Part shown: piece after piece, positions 1-13,211 of the stretch | How the letters are laid out: each line of letters begins with the position of its first letter | Numbering within the stretch: position 1 is the first letter of the stretch | Origin: Carettochelys insculpta | Lineage: Eukaryota > Chordata > Testudines > Carettochelyidae | Length of the DNA: 64,000 nt | Reading direction: 5' to 3' | Assembly: GCF_033958435.1 (NCBI RefSeq) | Contig: NC_134137.1 | Coordinates: forward strand, 171,505,501 to 171,569,500 | Notes under the pieces: generated by a model | Seen by the model: only the letters and a program-made list of their open reading frames with translations | Databases searched by the model: none | Told to the model about the DNA's origin: nothing | Made by a program: the position numbers and the translations under genes

Positions 1-637
1 TTTTGACCTCTATGCAGGGTCCGAATGCTGATGATACTTTTTAAGGTCACCAACAGTCTTGCTTACAACACCTTCATTAATGAATTAAGATGCAGAGCTT
101 TAGTGTTTAGGTGGTGGTTGGAAACATCAGCTGGTCTTTTGTTAACCTTGGGCGGCATGGCTTTAAGCAAGATCCTGGCTGCATGAGAAAGGAGGGGCGG
201 GACTGGGCTCCTAACTCATGTGCCGATGAAAATCGGCTCACGTGCTGGTCTTGGCACATGTGCGGGGTTGCTGATCCCTGCTATAAGCTATTATATACTC
301 AGATCTATGATGCAATAGGTTTCATACATGTGGCATTTTGGTAAATGTAGGTGTATTTCTGACAGTTTCCTAGTTAATTTTCATTGAGATGGGGGATAAA
401 AGGTGGGTGCAGGCATATGCCATCTGTGAGCTGATGCTGCCTGTATTGGAAGCCTCGGATGTTAACGGTGAAATCAATTGTGGATGTTTGTTTTAATGGA
501 AAGGTGCTCACACTGTCAGTGTATTGGGGTTCAATTAGCAGCTGAACAATCACTGAGTTTTGATTAACTCTATTAAGTTTGTGCCTGGAATGTATGGGAA
601 CTTAAATTAACCCTCCAAGAGAATCACAACTTTGAGG
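1..637. other. Intergenic, nothing recognised
   Basis: No exon, repeat family or regulatory site that I can name. The short open frames here show no recognisable motif. Confidence 0.5.
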
Positions 638-639
638 TA

Positions 640-1192
640 CAGTAAACCCTCAAATTATACAGGGTTTGTGTTTCTGCAACCCTGTGTAACTTGAATTTTT
701 GTTTAAGTCAAAGGGAGACAGGAACCAGGCTGCTGCCTGGTTCCTGGCTCCCCTGGGCTTGCAGGAGCCAGGAAACTGACCAGCCCAGCAGGACTGGTCT
801 GTTTCCTTGCTCCCAGAGTGGTGGGGAGCCAGGAACCAAGGAGCAGCCTGGTTCCTGTCTCCCCACCACTTACCACTTGTGAGACCCAGGAAACTAGCTC
901 ACTAGCAGAGAGGGGAAACTGAGCAGGGCAGCAGCCTTGGTCAGTTTCCTGGCTCCAGCCAGTGGAGGGGAACCAGGAACCAGGGGCAGTGTGGATCCTG
1001 GTTCCCATCTGCTCCTTAGAGCCAGGAAACTAAGCTCCCTGCCACTCTGGAGACCAGAAAACCACTCCTGTTGGGGCAGCAAGATTCAGCCTACTGCTCC
1101 TGACAGGAGAAGTTTCCCACTTCTGTTGGGGCGGCAGTCACCTTAACCCAAGACACATGCAATTTGATTGAGTGTATCTTGAGGGTTTACTG
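640..1192. mobile_element. Tigger/pogo-like non-autonomous element
   Basis: The ends are CAGTAAACCCTCAAATTATAC-like and its inverted copy (TGAGGGTTTACTG), flanked by TA on both sides, as expected for Tc1/mariner-pogo insertion. The interior has no transposase. It is a degenerate, partly inverted array of CCTGGTTCC/GGAACCAGG and GGAGCCAGGAAAC units. Confidence 0.7.
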
Positions 1193-1204
1193 TACTTAAA
1201 ATCA

Positions 1205-2818
1205 AATAGATGTCATATAGCTTTCTTTCAGGAGACCCATGTAAGGAATGTGAAGATGAAGACAGAATTTAAAAAACTATGGGCAGAACATGAATATCGC
1301 TCCTCTCTTAATGATCTTGCATGTCTTGAAGAGCAAGTTGATACCATCATCCCAGGACACAGGTATAGTAATAATTATATTAATTCTTTAAAAAAAAAAA
1401 AAGGGAAGGACAATCTTAATTTTGACAATTAACCCCCCCAATCTATCGAACACAAATTGTAAAATTCTGAGAAAGATCCCTGCTGCACACTTAAACAAGA
1501 GTGCTCCATCAAACATTCATGTCAACCAGGTGAGTTTGTGTGTGGCAGATTAGCAGCAGACAGTTCTCAAAAGATACTCTCTTTACCCACCAGGCAGAAC
1601 CACTGATGTTGCTATCCTGTCATTAGGCACTGGAAAGTCTTTTGACCAAGTGGAATTGCCAGACATACAAGAAATCTGGAGAAAACTAGGATTTGGATCT
1701 AACGTTTTCACCTGAATTTGTATTATTTATAAATCACCACTAGCCTCTCTTCTGCCACACGGCAGCATCTCCTCCCTGTCTTGGTTAAATAGAGGAACAG
1801 ATAAGAAATGCTCTCTCTCACTTCTACATTTTAATATAGACATGAAACTGCTAGAAACCCATGTCAGAAAAACACGTTCGCCACAGGAATTACCATCTGG
1901 ATAAAGAATCCAGAATTAATATTCTGCTCACTTTCAAAATCCTCGTACTTCAATTTGCACTGCTACCATCTGCAATAAACCATTTCAATGAACTATCAGG
2001 AATACGGACAAACTAGAATAAATCCCAAGTGACAGATATTTCTCAAAGATCGATCTCAGATACAATCAATCACTCTCTTTTCATTCAAGCAAAGAGAGTA
2101 CCTATTTAGGCATCAGGATATGCTCTAATTAATCAAAGACAGTATCTGCAGATGTGGATGTCATACTCAAAAAAGTGACAGAAGATGGAAAAAATGGTGT
2201 CTGTCTGTTGGGAAGGGTAAAAGCTTGAATTTCCTGCTTCAGCTTTCATACGAAAACCCAGAGTTGTAGAACAGTGCTGATGGAATACAAAGACACTATG
2301 GCTATCCCATAAGATATTTAAAAAATCACAGCCAAATAAGAGGTTAGCTAGCATTACCTGATTTGTATCAATTTACTTGTCAATTAAGACTTTTAAAAAG
2401 AGGACCGTCTTACCAACTCTTCTCAAGGTCCAGTGTGGCTGGAGACTGAAGAAAAATTAGAGCGCCAAAGAGGTTAACTCTGTGCACTTCCATTTATAAA
2501 ATAGTTGCTTGCACCTGTACAAAAAACACACTCTTTACCATGACGCCATCTAATCTCACCAGCTCTTCTCCTATGCCCATCCAGAATAATCCCCCATTTA
2601 AATTTGCTACAAGATGGAAAATAAAATCCATGTTGCTGACAAGAAACATGTTAATCATGAAAGATATTATTGAATGGACAACGTTAGCTGCCTTCACGTA
2701 TCTTTGTGGTAAATATCCATTACAAATAGAGGAAGATCCTTTCTACAATAAACTGCCACTCAAATTTATAAAAGGAGCAGAAGAATTGTTGGCAGGTTAC
2801 AAACAACATCTCACTTGA
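1205..2818 (+). pseudogene. L1-like LINE reverse-transcriptase relic
   Basis: Broken plus-strand translations recall an L1/Tx1-type ORF2: AFFQETHVRN (endonuclease start), then KSFDQVELPD and LGFGSN followed by IIYKSP (reverse transcriptase fingers), YLGIRI, and a C-terminal stretch with MKDIIEW. Many stops and frame changes separate them. The clade assignment is by motif memory only. Confidence 0.55.
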
Positions 2819-5800
2819 AAAAGTATGCTAGCCAAAAAACATTTTGTGATTAAGTAATCAAGACCCCCTATTCAGAAAAGTATCCCTTTCTGAGTTAGCA
2901 CTTACATATTCACACGCTTTCAACTGGACTTAAACGTGTGATTATCTTTAAGAATGCACCAGTGCTTTCCGAATTGAAGCCTCAGGCATGTGAACTAGAC
3001 TAGCAGCAGGATCTGAAAAACCACTACCTCTCCACTTCTTTAACCACTATTAAAATGACCTCTTTTTTTTTTTTTTTTTTTGAACTCGTGAGGCAGACAG
3101 AGGATATGCGGTGTTGTGGTAAGGGAAGTTTTCCTTTGCTTGACTTCAGGATGAGCTGCAAAACTTGTACACCTCTTCACTACTCCTGGGCTGTACTCCC
3201 CCTTTTCCATCCATGTGCGGATTTTCTCCACGCATGCACGGAACACATGTATGATGTGCACCAAGCCATGTGTGCATGCGCAGCACCGGTAGAAACAAAA
3301 ATCCTCGCTGGGTGGCATTGGAATCTCTCCTGAAGGGCCACATGAGCGCGCAACTTACAGAGAGCCCTGCAGCCAACCCAAACTAACACGGAAAAACAAA
3401 ATTAACTCTTGGTGCGTTTCTCTGAGTTGTTAATTAACGTCAGTCATGCCTCTTTCCCTGTGCTTGCTTGGAATATAAAGAATGAACGGCCATTAGGTTT
3501 GTTGCCGGTGGAAACTTCTGCTCTTCCCAGCTTGTTCAGAATAGAAAATTTCAAGATTACTCCTGTGTGTCAAGTAATAGTTTTGATGCCTCTCTGAAGT
3601 ACTGAGTTAATCAACTGTAGCATCCAATGGAAGTCTTTTATAAAACCGTGAAGTGTCTAGGTCTTATCTGGGACAAGTAAATATCAGAGAGTCACCCGGC
3701 AGTGACTTCACAGGGACCTCCAGACCATCTAGTTTGATCTGTGTATTTCAGACCCCTTCCATGCGCCAGAGACATCCCAACAACCAATTACTGATTTAAG
3801 ACAAGGCATGAATGACTGCGATTTCTTTAAAAGGAGGCAGACAATTTGTATAAAATTTCAGTTCAGTTTTATGTTCTTCCAATTTTGTGTGAAGTTTTTG
3901 TTTTTCTCTGGAGAGGTTTTAGTAAGGAGTCTTTGAATTTGGGCTCTAACTGAAATAGCCCCTTGGGAGTCCTAAATTTTACTGACCACTCTTACCAAAA
4001 AATAGTTCCCTACAACTTGGTGGAAGGGTGAACCTGAAGCTACCTGGTGCACTGCAATGATTTAAAAAACTGGCTACAGGATCAAATTCAGCTGTTTTTC
4101 ACATTATACATATATGTCATGTACCTAAGCCTGATTTAATAGGGGCCAGGAGCGTGTCAGACCTTTAGATGAAGCTTCACCACCAGGAAGTACATTTTTC
4201 TGCTGGGTTTTACCTTAAAATGGAGAAGATACTGCTGGGCTCGTGCACACTGCTGATAGCACGTAATGGCGTATCTGTCCATCATCAGTGGTTGCACACG
4301 TACCTCCAAACCCCAGGGAGCTCCACTCTCCTCCCAGATTCCCATCTCTATGAAATGACTGTACAAAAATGTCACTGTTAAGCAGTTAACTGATTCTGCA
4401 CAAACAACATTCCTGACACAAACCCACAGGACCAGGAAATGCAAAGTTAAGCCATTTACCAATACACCATCTCCTCCTCCCAGCCGGAAGACATCTTATT
4501 GTCACAACTGCTGTACAGCAACCACCAGGCACTTCATCTTTAACTCTGCCCCCTCATCCCACCCTTCCGGACATAGCCCTTTACCGGCTGGTTCCCCCCA
4601 TCAGGCACTGAGATGTGGCTGCCTGGTACCCAGGCTGGTTGTGTTGAGAGAGGGTCACCTGGCAAAGGAGTGTGTGGAGAAGGGCAACGAAACGGGATGA
4701 AGGAATACTGACATCTCTGGGAAGGGTGGAGTTAAAGGTGTGGTGCATAATTTGTGCACACTGGCTGTGTGGCTGCCATGGTAAGATGTATGCTTGTGGG
4801 TGGAGGAGTAAAGGACACTAACTGTTGGAGAGTTTAAGTTTTCCTTTTTTTTTGGCCACAGTGTATTTGTGTCGGGTATGCTGTGTGAGTGGCAACCCTC
4901 ATCATCTCACAGCTTTGTAATATGAATATTTTATTGTGATGAGCGACTGAAAATATTTTTCATCTCAAGGATCAAAAACCTCCTCTTCTGAGAGGAAATG
5001 TTTTATTCTAAGTGTCAGATCAAAAATCAGCCTTTAAAAGCAGAATTGTGACATAGAGGGGTTTTAATGGAAATGGTAAGACAAGAAAAGTTCTAGCTAT
5101 GCCATCTATAGTAAGCAAACAAACAGGATTTTGTGGATATTTTTTCTGCATAAAAGCATTGCCTGGACCAAAAAAAAAAAATATACAATTTTGCTTTTGC
5201 CTCATTTTAAGATTTAATTGAAAAATGGAAACTTGAAAGAGGTCTGATTTTAAAAATTAGTTTAATCTAAAATGTCTTTCTAATACAGTCAGTTCATAAG
5301 TTTCCATCCACCAAATCACAGTCTTCTAAATTATACAAACTCTGCATTTACTTTGGAAGGTCCTTAATGAAATGTTATCATTTTTGTCTGTTTCTTATTT
5401 TTGAGAGACTGGGGAAGGCTAATAAATATTATGTACAGAATGTCCCTACAAACACAGTAGATGCAATCCCATTAGTTCTTGGTTACACTCAATATGGTGA
5501 ATGGAAATGGTTTTAGATTTATTGATTACACCCAAGGTCCCAATCTTGCAAAGCGATCTGCAGGTAGCTGAATCTCCAGATCAGGCCAGGGAGCTCTGCA
5601 AAAGTGCACAGATCAGTTTGCAGGACTGCAGCCTAAGAGTGTAAACAAAAAACTGACATACATAGAACACAAACTAATAGCCCTTTGAGGATGCTTAGAC
5701 AAATCAGAAAGGCAAATATGTAAACAATGTCTGAAGGTCTTTCATTTACATATTGACTACCCAGGCAGCAACACAGCTGGAAAAAAACAAAATGCTAGAT

Positions 5801-6916
5801 AGTTGTCCTTCTTCAGTAAGTGCAATTTGAAAAAAATCTATTCAAATAAATGTTATACACACATTCACTTATAACAAAGCAAGCAACTAAAAATGAAAAT
5901 GAGATTCTAATACAGTGTATACCAATCCTTACACAGAACCAAACCTATTTTATATTAAAACAAGGTTCCTTTTGCATTCACCAATCTTTGAAAGCTCAGC
6001 AAAAACAGCCATCAGCTATTTATGCAAATGTAAGAGAAAATGTGTAAGTAATATTTGCATAGCACTGTACATCCATATATTTGTTTGGGATACAGCTTTT
6101 CAGGAACCACGATAAGTGAGATTATTTTACCTCTTACTTTTAACAGATTTCAGTGCTTCTTTTGTGAACTGTATAATATTTTGTATAGGAAATAAGTGTA
6201 AAAACATACAAAAATATATCTGCACATGCACAGTAATTTTGTACCCTGTATTCAATTTTATTATTTGGTTGATTTTGCTAGTAATATCTGATAGTTGACA
6301 AAAACAACAAAATCACATTTGTAACAATCAGTCAGGTTAATGATGTTTAGTATTCTCAAAGAGAAAGGTATTCATTAAAGCTGCAGTACTTGCTGGTGAT
6401 CTTTATGACTGAGTAACATGCCAGTTTATGGTTGCTTTCTGGCTTTCAGGCAAGTAGCATTTGATTGTCACAACTCACAGTTTTGAGACAGCAGAAGCAA
6501 TGAATATATTGGGTACATTTTGCATGTATAACAAATGATAGTTCTGTAACAATCCAGTAGTTTTAAAATATTTCATTCACAATATCAGACACCCAAATTG
6601 ACCATTAGTTTAAAAAGAGTTGAAAGTTAAAAATATCCTTCCTTAACATAAGTATTATGCCTTGTCAAAAAATTAGATGAAACAAAAGTTTTATAATAGT
6701 CAAACTATGTAGAGAATGCCTCCTGAAGGGACACAATTAAACTGCCCTTTCTTTCTTTTTTTTTGAACCTTCTAGTTTCTGACAGAGTACTTTTTAAATG
6801 GCATGTCCTGATTTTTGAAAACATTTCCTTTTAAAATGTTAAAAGGCTTTTTCCACTACCTTGCTGATAGTTACCAAGGTTTCTTCCTCAAGGAGGAACT
6901 GACTATATTCAAGTAT
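2819..6916. other. Intergenic, mostly unrecognised
   Basis: Contains a T run at about 3061-3081 and a short CR1-like fragment near 3700-3770 (AGGGACCTCCAGACCATCTA). I see no exon. Opposed ORFs at 3040-3389 overlap each other in several frames and look like chance. Confidence 0.4.
3695..3770 (-). repeat. CR1-like 3' fragment
   Basis: CAGGGACCTCCAGACCATCT then TAGTTTGATC, the reverse complement of a typical reptile CR1 3' region. Short and diverged. Confidence 0.4.
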
Positions 6917-7013
6917 TAGAGGGGTAGCTGTGTTAGTCTGTATCGTCCTGTGGCATCTTATAGACTAACAGATTTTTTGGAGCACAAGCTTTCCTGGCCA
7001 AAGACCCGCTTCT
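6917..7013 (-). repeat. Penelope-like tail fragment
   Basis: Reads GGGTAGCTGTGTTAGTCTGT, then CCTGTGGCATCTTATAGACT, then AAGCTTTCCTGG and ACCCGCTTCTT. This is the reverse complement of the tail that follows the GIY-YIG ORF at 42115-42215. Confidence 0.6.
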
Positions 7014-7431
7014 TATTGTTTTGACTACATTCAGAGTGCTCTCCAATAGTTCAAGTACACAAACTAATTTGTTATTTTTTTCAGATTATTCATCAAACTG
7101 AAGTTTTACTTGTAACTATTGTTTCAAATGTTCAAAAGATGTGTAATTTCCAAGCTGTGTTCCTTACACTTTAAAGCCCAGAGGTTAATGACAAGAGAGG
7201 TCTTAAATGTTCAAGTTTAGAGTTGCTAATCTAGTATCCTGACAGAGTTCCGTAAAATAGAGGATATTTTCATTACATCTTTTGAGCATCTGGCAAAAAA
7301 TGCATGTGATCCGCCACAGTATGACAAACTTTCCCACAATGTGTTAGCAATTCTGTGAAGAAACTGGTGCACAAGATTGCTGAGGAACTCAGGTAGGTAG
7401 TGTCCTGCCACTTCTTGCTTCTACATATGGG

Positions 7432-7691
7432 TTAGGGATGTTAACAGTTAACCGGTAAGCCTCCCCCTAAACGGTTATGGTTAACTGGTAGCAACTGTAG
7501 CAGTCCCCCTATCCACCTTGGGCTGCTCCAGCTGGCCTGCTGCAGGTCACTCTAGCCCATCCTTAGTCCTGGTCCATGGTGGCTCAGGGAGTGGTGTGGG
7601 CAGAAGGCGCCCCAGCCTGACAGGAGCAGTCCCCAGCCCTCCCCACGTTTAACTGGTTAACTAATTAATCAGGATTTTACATCCCTAATGT
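7432..7691. mobile_element. Short inverted-repeat DNA element
   Basis: Starts TTAGGGATGTTAACAGTTAA and ends TTTACATCCCTAA, so the ends are inverted copies. GGTTAACTGGT-type motifs recur inside near both ends and the middle is GC-rich without coding potential. Confidence 0.5.
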
Positions 7692-9701
7692 GGGTTTGTT
7701 ACCTAGCCTTCCAGGGAAGCTCTTGACTACACTAGGCAGGTATATTCTTCTTTGAGACAAATCCCAATCTTAGTATATGCAAAGTAATGGCATTGACTTC
7801 CATGGGATTATTTTACTTCTGTACTGGCATGAGGGGGATCAGAATCTTGCCATTCCTGTCTACGCTTAACTGTGTGGTTTCCAACTTTCTGGCCATTATT
7901 TAGTTTCCCAAACCAGGAAGTCAGCTGCACTGGCCAGTGCCCTTCCTCCTTTCAGCCAGATTTGCTCTAACCTGCAGCACGTCCTTTATTGGCTTCAGAA
8001 CCCAGCTTTATTCACTCTTTGGGTTTGGAGCAGCCCATGCTCCATCACAGGTTGGAGAGCACACAGAGGAATGGAAAGTGAGCCACTGTGGCACAAGGTG
8101 CTTGAACACAGCTTCAGAAATGAAGCCAGAGAAGGCGAGCCCATACTGACAGTCACCAATCAGAAGCTGTAAACAGGACAGCTGTTTTGGGACCAATGCC
8201 TTTACTCTTGGCAGTGTTAATGTGTGCCCATCTAGGGGAGTTTCTATCCTCCAAATGAGATACACTATTTTCAAAGAAACTTCATAACTCCTACACTCAG
8301 GTTGACCGAAACATGAATAATACTTAACTGGGCCATACCTGTTTATTTTGGCCCTGGATATGTTTGAGGAATGTCTCCGGCTAAGTGGCACCAAAAGACG
8401 TGGATATTTTATTATGCCTCTTGCAACTCTGAAACAGTCTGCTAGATTGAGCTTGGTATGAAAATCAACATTCCCTTAATCAAAGGTGTCTATCCTCAGG
8501 ACAGATGACATTTTGGAGTATTCCTAGGCAGGATGAGCATCGCCATCAACTAAAAACACATTCACATTAACTAACTATTGGTTAACTACAGCTGCCCGAT
8601 GTTAACGATATTGGTGTGCTCACTCCCTCACATTAGTCTGATCCATTTCAGAGGGCCCAGATACCAGGTAACAATGCACTTATGCAAAGTCTTCTACCAT
8701 AAGGGACAGGCCTTCTTAGAAAGTCTCTACTCAGTACTGGTGACATCTGTTATCATCAGACTTAGACTTCATAATAGGCCAGTTCATACTTATTGAACAT
8801 GCCAAAACAATACTGACAGGAAGACAAACTCCATGGCCACTTGTAGTACTTCGAAGACATGCTGTGCTGCAAAAGACGTTTTGGAATGCCCCTGAGCTCC
8901 ACTTGTGGTGTCAGAAGAGAACAGTCTCCAGACACTACATTGCAAGTAGATGGTGTTGGAAGATGGCAAAGGTGAATACAACAAAGCTCCAGAGAAAAGG
9001 TGTGTGCTTTTTCTATGCACATTAGGCAACCCGGAAAAGAGCACAATCCCCATTATCAGCCAGCAATTAAGTGCACAGAGCCCTTCAAAGTGGTTTAAAG
9101 CAGAACAAAGGACATCGCCTATGTTCTTTGTGGCCAAGAGAAGCACGTCACTCAGTGGGACACAAAGTCAATAGCAAAAGCACACTGTGACTGTCAGCTC
9201 ATGGCTGGTAAGGGACCTCTATGAGCCAAAGCCTGTAAGTTCCAATTAGTGTACCAAAGGGAGTCCTCCTTCAGCAACACATTTGTTATGCTTTGATGAC
9301 TGATGGGATGCACAGGGTCAGCAGCTAGCAAGAGCTCTCCCACCATATTCTTCAAAAAGCTCCTGACTTGGGTCACATGATGCTATTGCAGTATTGCAGA
9401 TGGCAATATGAGGGGGTAAGGCTTCTTCCTCCAGGCCAGCTCAGGTGCTGCTGAAGACTCTAAAATGGGTACACGTTCCATCTGGGAAGCTATTTGCCTT
9501 CTGCATCAGGGGTGAGCTCCCCAGCGGTTGGCCTGTAAAAACTCCACTGAAACTGCATGTCCACAGCTGGAGAATTTGACTTCAAAAGATCAAACAATTA
9601 AAGCCTTGAAAGATGGGTGAAGTAAAAGGGAAAATTCTTCCAGATTCCTAAGACTTAGCAAAATTGTGGAGATCGGGGTGAAAATCAAAGACCAAAAAAA
9701 A
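7692..9701. other. Intergenic, nothing recognised
   Basis: Minus-strand open frames of 128 and 118 codons (8008-8394, 8790-9146) carry no motif I know and no splice context. The region may be an old decayed element. Confidence 0.4.
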
Positions 9702-12700
9702 CTGATATATTTTTGTTTATTATTGCTCTCAGAGGGCTTGGTAGTCAATTATACAAGCTATTTTCTATTAAACCAGAAGAAAATAGTGTCAAATATAAAA
9801 TCTATGCTCAATGTTCCAATCCAAGCCACTTGCTTACCTTCGTTAGAGACATTTACTGCAGCTATTTCCGATCACGTTAATTTATACATACTCTGTATAT
9901 ACAGATAGATATATATCTAATTATATATTAAAAAGCTATCTGAAGAGACAAAAGTTCAAAATGAAAATATTTTGCGCTGCTTGTGCAGTGTACTGTGCAC
10001 TGTTGTATAATTCAATTTTCCAAATTGTTATCTGCTGAGAAGAGTAAAAATTAAAGCAAACAATAATATATTTACTACATTTTCAAAACGAAGCACGGCC
10101 AATGTGTGATGGTAAGAAACTAAAATACATTAAACATGTGCTTATTCTCCCCTTGATGTACATGCACTAATCCCATTAACCCTAATCAGGAGATGCATGC
10201 ACTAAGAGGAGACAAGACCTCTATAAAAAGAAAGGATTTTTAATTTTATCCCCTGCCTAAAGCCCAACCCCTTCCCCCGCCCCCACCACTAAGAAAGGGG
10301 AAATATTTGTTAAATTCCAGTAATGTCTACCAGTACCAAGGCCCCTGCTCACAGGTAACTGCCGAGTATAACCAGTGGTGGTCTTGCTTTGCTCTGATTA
10401 CCAAAGGAAGTGCTATTTAAATATGTTGATCATCATCTTCAGAAAGTACGTATACAGCATCTGTTAAGTCTTCCTAATAAGCAAGGTTTATAGTTATTAT
10501 TCAGATAAAAAATAAATAAATCAAGCCCACCTGTTTTGGTTCTCTGGTTAGAAAACATCAAAGAAAACCAGGGACTTTGCTTTACCAGCATTCAGAATTC
10601 TAACTGTTTCAAAAGAGTGCAAAAATGCCTGGTAAGAAAATGCACAATCATGGCTGTATTATGCCCCTCCAAAACCAGCATTCAGCTTTCACTGAAGTTA
10701 ATAAAAGTTGTGCACCCTTTTTTCTGTAAGGAAGAATGGCACACAAACCAAGGGGCAGAGCGTGCAGTGCTTAACTGGGGACAGAGATAACAAGAGACAC
10801 AAATGCCATAAGACAATCTGAAAATTCTCTCCTGAAAAGAGACCCAACGGAAACCATCAGGTCCTGAGAAAGGAATGATAAACAACCCCCAGTGCAGCAT
10901 TCCAGTAAGCTGTGAAATTATGCTAAAGCTTGAAGTTAAAAAGAAAATCCTTAGGGGGCAAATATCCATGGGGAAATAGGTTAGAATGGAGTATGGAAAA
11001 CAGGTAAAATATCACATTTTCACCTTGGGCTAAAACAGGAAAGAAAAAAATAAACCAGTGTTTTGATGAGATCTGACCTTCAGAAAACTGAAACAATTAT
11101 TCAAAGTGTTTGGGTTAAGACGAGAGGGTGAGACTTCACACAGCATCATTTGAAAGTGAAGGTCAAATTCAGCCTTCAGTTGTACTTCGGCAGCACATTC
11201 CACTGTCATCTCTGGAGTATGGCTGCGTACAGAATTTGGCCATTAAATTTCAAAATATAAGCAGTTTCCACATACTTATCAACACCCATTTAAACACACA
11301 TACAACAGCCCTCTGCACAACCTTACAATGTGCATTGGGAAAGAGAGTGGTACAGCCTACATTCCAGTCTCCAGATTTCAACAGCAAACCTAAAGGCCAA
11401 GTGATCAAAATTGGAGATATTAACCCTCTCACCCCCCAAAGACACCTTAACACCAATCTAGTATTTCCTCCTCTAACATGGCTCATGTAGTGATATAGAG
11501 CATAAAAATGTCCTACCATAGCTAGCTAAGAAAAGCAGCACAGACCACTGGATAGTCAGAACATGCGAGCTGGAATCCTGGCCCCATCAAAGTCAGTGGC
11601 AAAACTCCTACTGACATTAATGGGGCCAGGATTTTCACCCCTTAAACACTACCACAGTGATATTCAGTGAGCCTTGTCAGACACAAGTGGCTCTTAAATG
11701 TGTCTTCTCCAGCTCTTTGCTGCACATGATATTAAAACATTGAGATTTAATTATTAACCAATCAGGATGATCTTACTATATTAACTATTTTGTCAATGAC
11801 AATTAGTATGTGGTAAATCATTTTGCTGTGAAAATAATACATATCTGCACACACAAACTATCTCTCATCCCACTGTTTAAGTATGTAAATTAAATAGTAA
11901 ATGAAACCATAAATTAATTCACACTACTGGCGGCTCTTTTGGGTAATGTTGAGTGCTAATTTGGCTTCCGAACGACTGAGGTCTGAGTATCACTGCATGA
12001 GAGACATCAATTGCATCTTTTCTTTTTTGCGTTGGTGCAGACAAAAAGAATTACCCTTTCCCAGGACTGCTGGGATGGTTTATCCTGATTTTCTCAGTAG
12101 ACTGCTGCAGGGGACAACCAGTGGAGTGGGACTCCAGGGATGAGAAACATGAGCAGAAGTAAGGAAGAAACTTTACAACTGAGTAAACAGCCTTCTTTAC
12201 ACTGGACCAAATCACCAGGCTTACCATTCACTTAAAAAAGTGAAGCAAAACCCAAAACGGATCCAAGGCATGTAAACCATGAACCGAGCCCACATTGCCT
12301 ACACCCCAAAGTGGGGTGTTGCGCTTTAACTGAGCCTTGATCAACAGGCATGGGGAAAAAGCTTTGAACTGTATTAATACTAGTGAATCTCATGTACAGT
12401 ATGTGCTTATCAATCAGGTACTGCTTCCATCAAAATTCCATTAACCATTTTCTTGTTGCACAGAAGTTATATGATGGTATCTGAAAATAAATAGTGCCTT
12501 CAATAAAATGTATACAAGTAGGATTTCATCTGGAGTCATGATAAAATGGCTTTGCCAAATGGCTTTCACCCAAGGAACTCCTGTCAGTGAATTTGAGATG
12601 GGTTGTGTTTCCTGGAGCACACTCAGCAGTGATGCTGGGAAACAACAAATATTGGTTTCAGAAAGAGGAAACATTCAATGGCTCCTATTGCAAAGTGAGG

Positions 12701-13034
12701 GTAAGATGCCCGAAGGAGAAACCAGTGTGAGTGGTTGTCTGAAGAAGTAGGTAGCTGTGTCCAATATTTTTCGTCCTCCTCTGAAAACAAAGAAAAAAGT
12801 TACAATGCTTTAGCCCCAATTTTCACCCCAAGTTTGAATACAGTAATCCTTAAACAGGCAGAAAGCTGATGTGTTCTCTTCTCTTCATTCTTCCAGTTTC
12901 TTCACTCTTGGCTCAAGTATTATTCATTAATATTAGTCAGTAGTTAATAAGAAAAAGATAGTTTCTAAGCGTTTTTTTAATGAAGCTAATTTGATACCAT
13001 AGTCTTGGCATGTGTGCTTTGCTGCAACTGTGAA
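9702..13034 (-). other. AGPAT3: Probable AGPAT3 3'UTR
   Basis: Non-coding sequence directly downstream of the AGPAT3 stop. I recognise no transposon in it, unlike the introns, which fits a retained transcribed 3'UTR of about 3.3 kb. Its end is inferred from the poly(A) signal at 9716-9721. Earlier ATTAAA variants (for example near 11.75 kb) could give shorter forms. Confidence 0.45.
9716..9721 (-). terminator. AGPAT3: Candidate AGPAT3 poly(A) signal AATAAA
   Basis: On the minus strand AATAAA is followed after about 13 nt by ATCA, a possible cleavage point, and then by a T/GT-rich stretch (TTTTTTTTGGTCTTTG). That is the usual order of signal, cleavage site and downstream element. Confidence 0.4.
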
Positions 13035-13123
13035 TTATTCCTTTTTCTTGAATTCCTGGTTGCCATAGTTGGAGCCTTTTTCTATTTCGGTTACTCCTAT
13101 CAGTCTACGAACTCCAAAGGAAG
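13035..13123 (-). CDS. AGPAT3: AGPAT3 last coding exon (exon 9) with stop
   Basis: 89 coding nt reading [17 protein letters not shown] then [10 protein letters not shown] and TAA. The terminal lysines fit a dilysine ER-retrieval signal. The acceptor TATTATATTTTAAAG has a poor pyrimidine tract, and a TG/GACA microsatellite lies about 60 nt upstream of it. Confidence 0.94.
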
Positions 13124-13179
13124 CTTTAAAATATAATACAGAAATTGCAGGTGTATTACAACTGATATAATGATAAATA

Positions 13180-13211
<32 letters not shown>

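Noticed and set aside
8008..9146. Minus-strand frames of 128 and 118 codons as possible exons or a small gene
   Set aside because: No motif, no splice context and no start context; I could not link them to any family.
1..13034. TRAPPC10, the downstream neighbour of AGPAT3 in human
   Set aside because: Looked for exons below the AGPAT3 3' end and found none; it may lie beyond the window.
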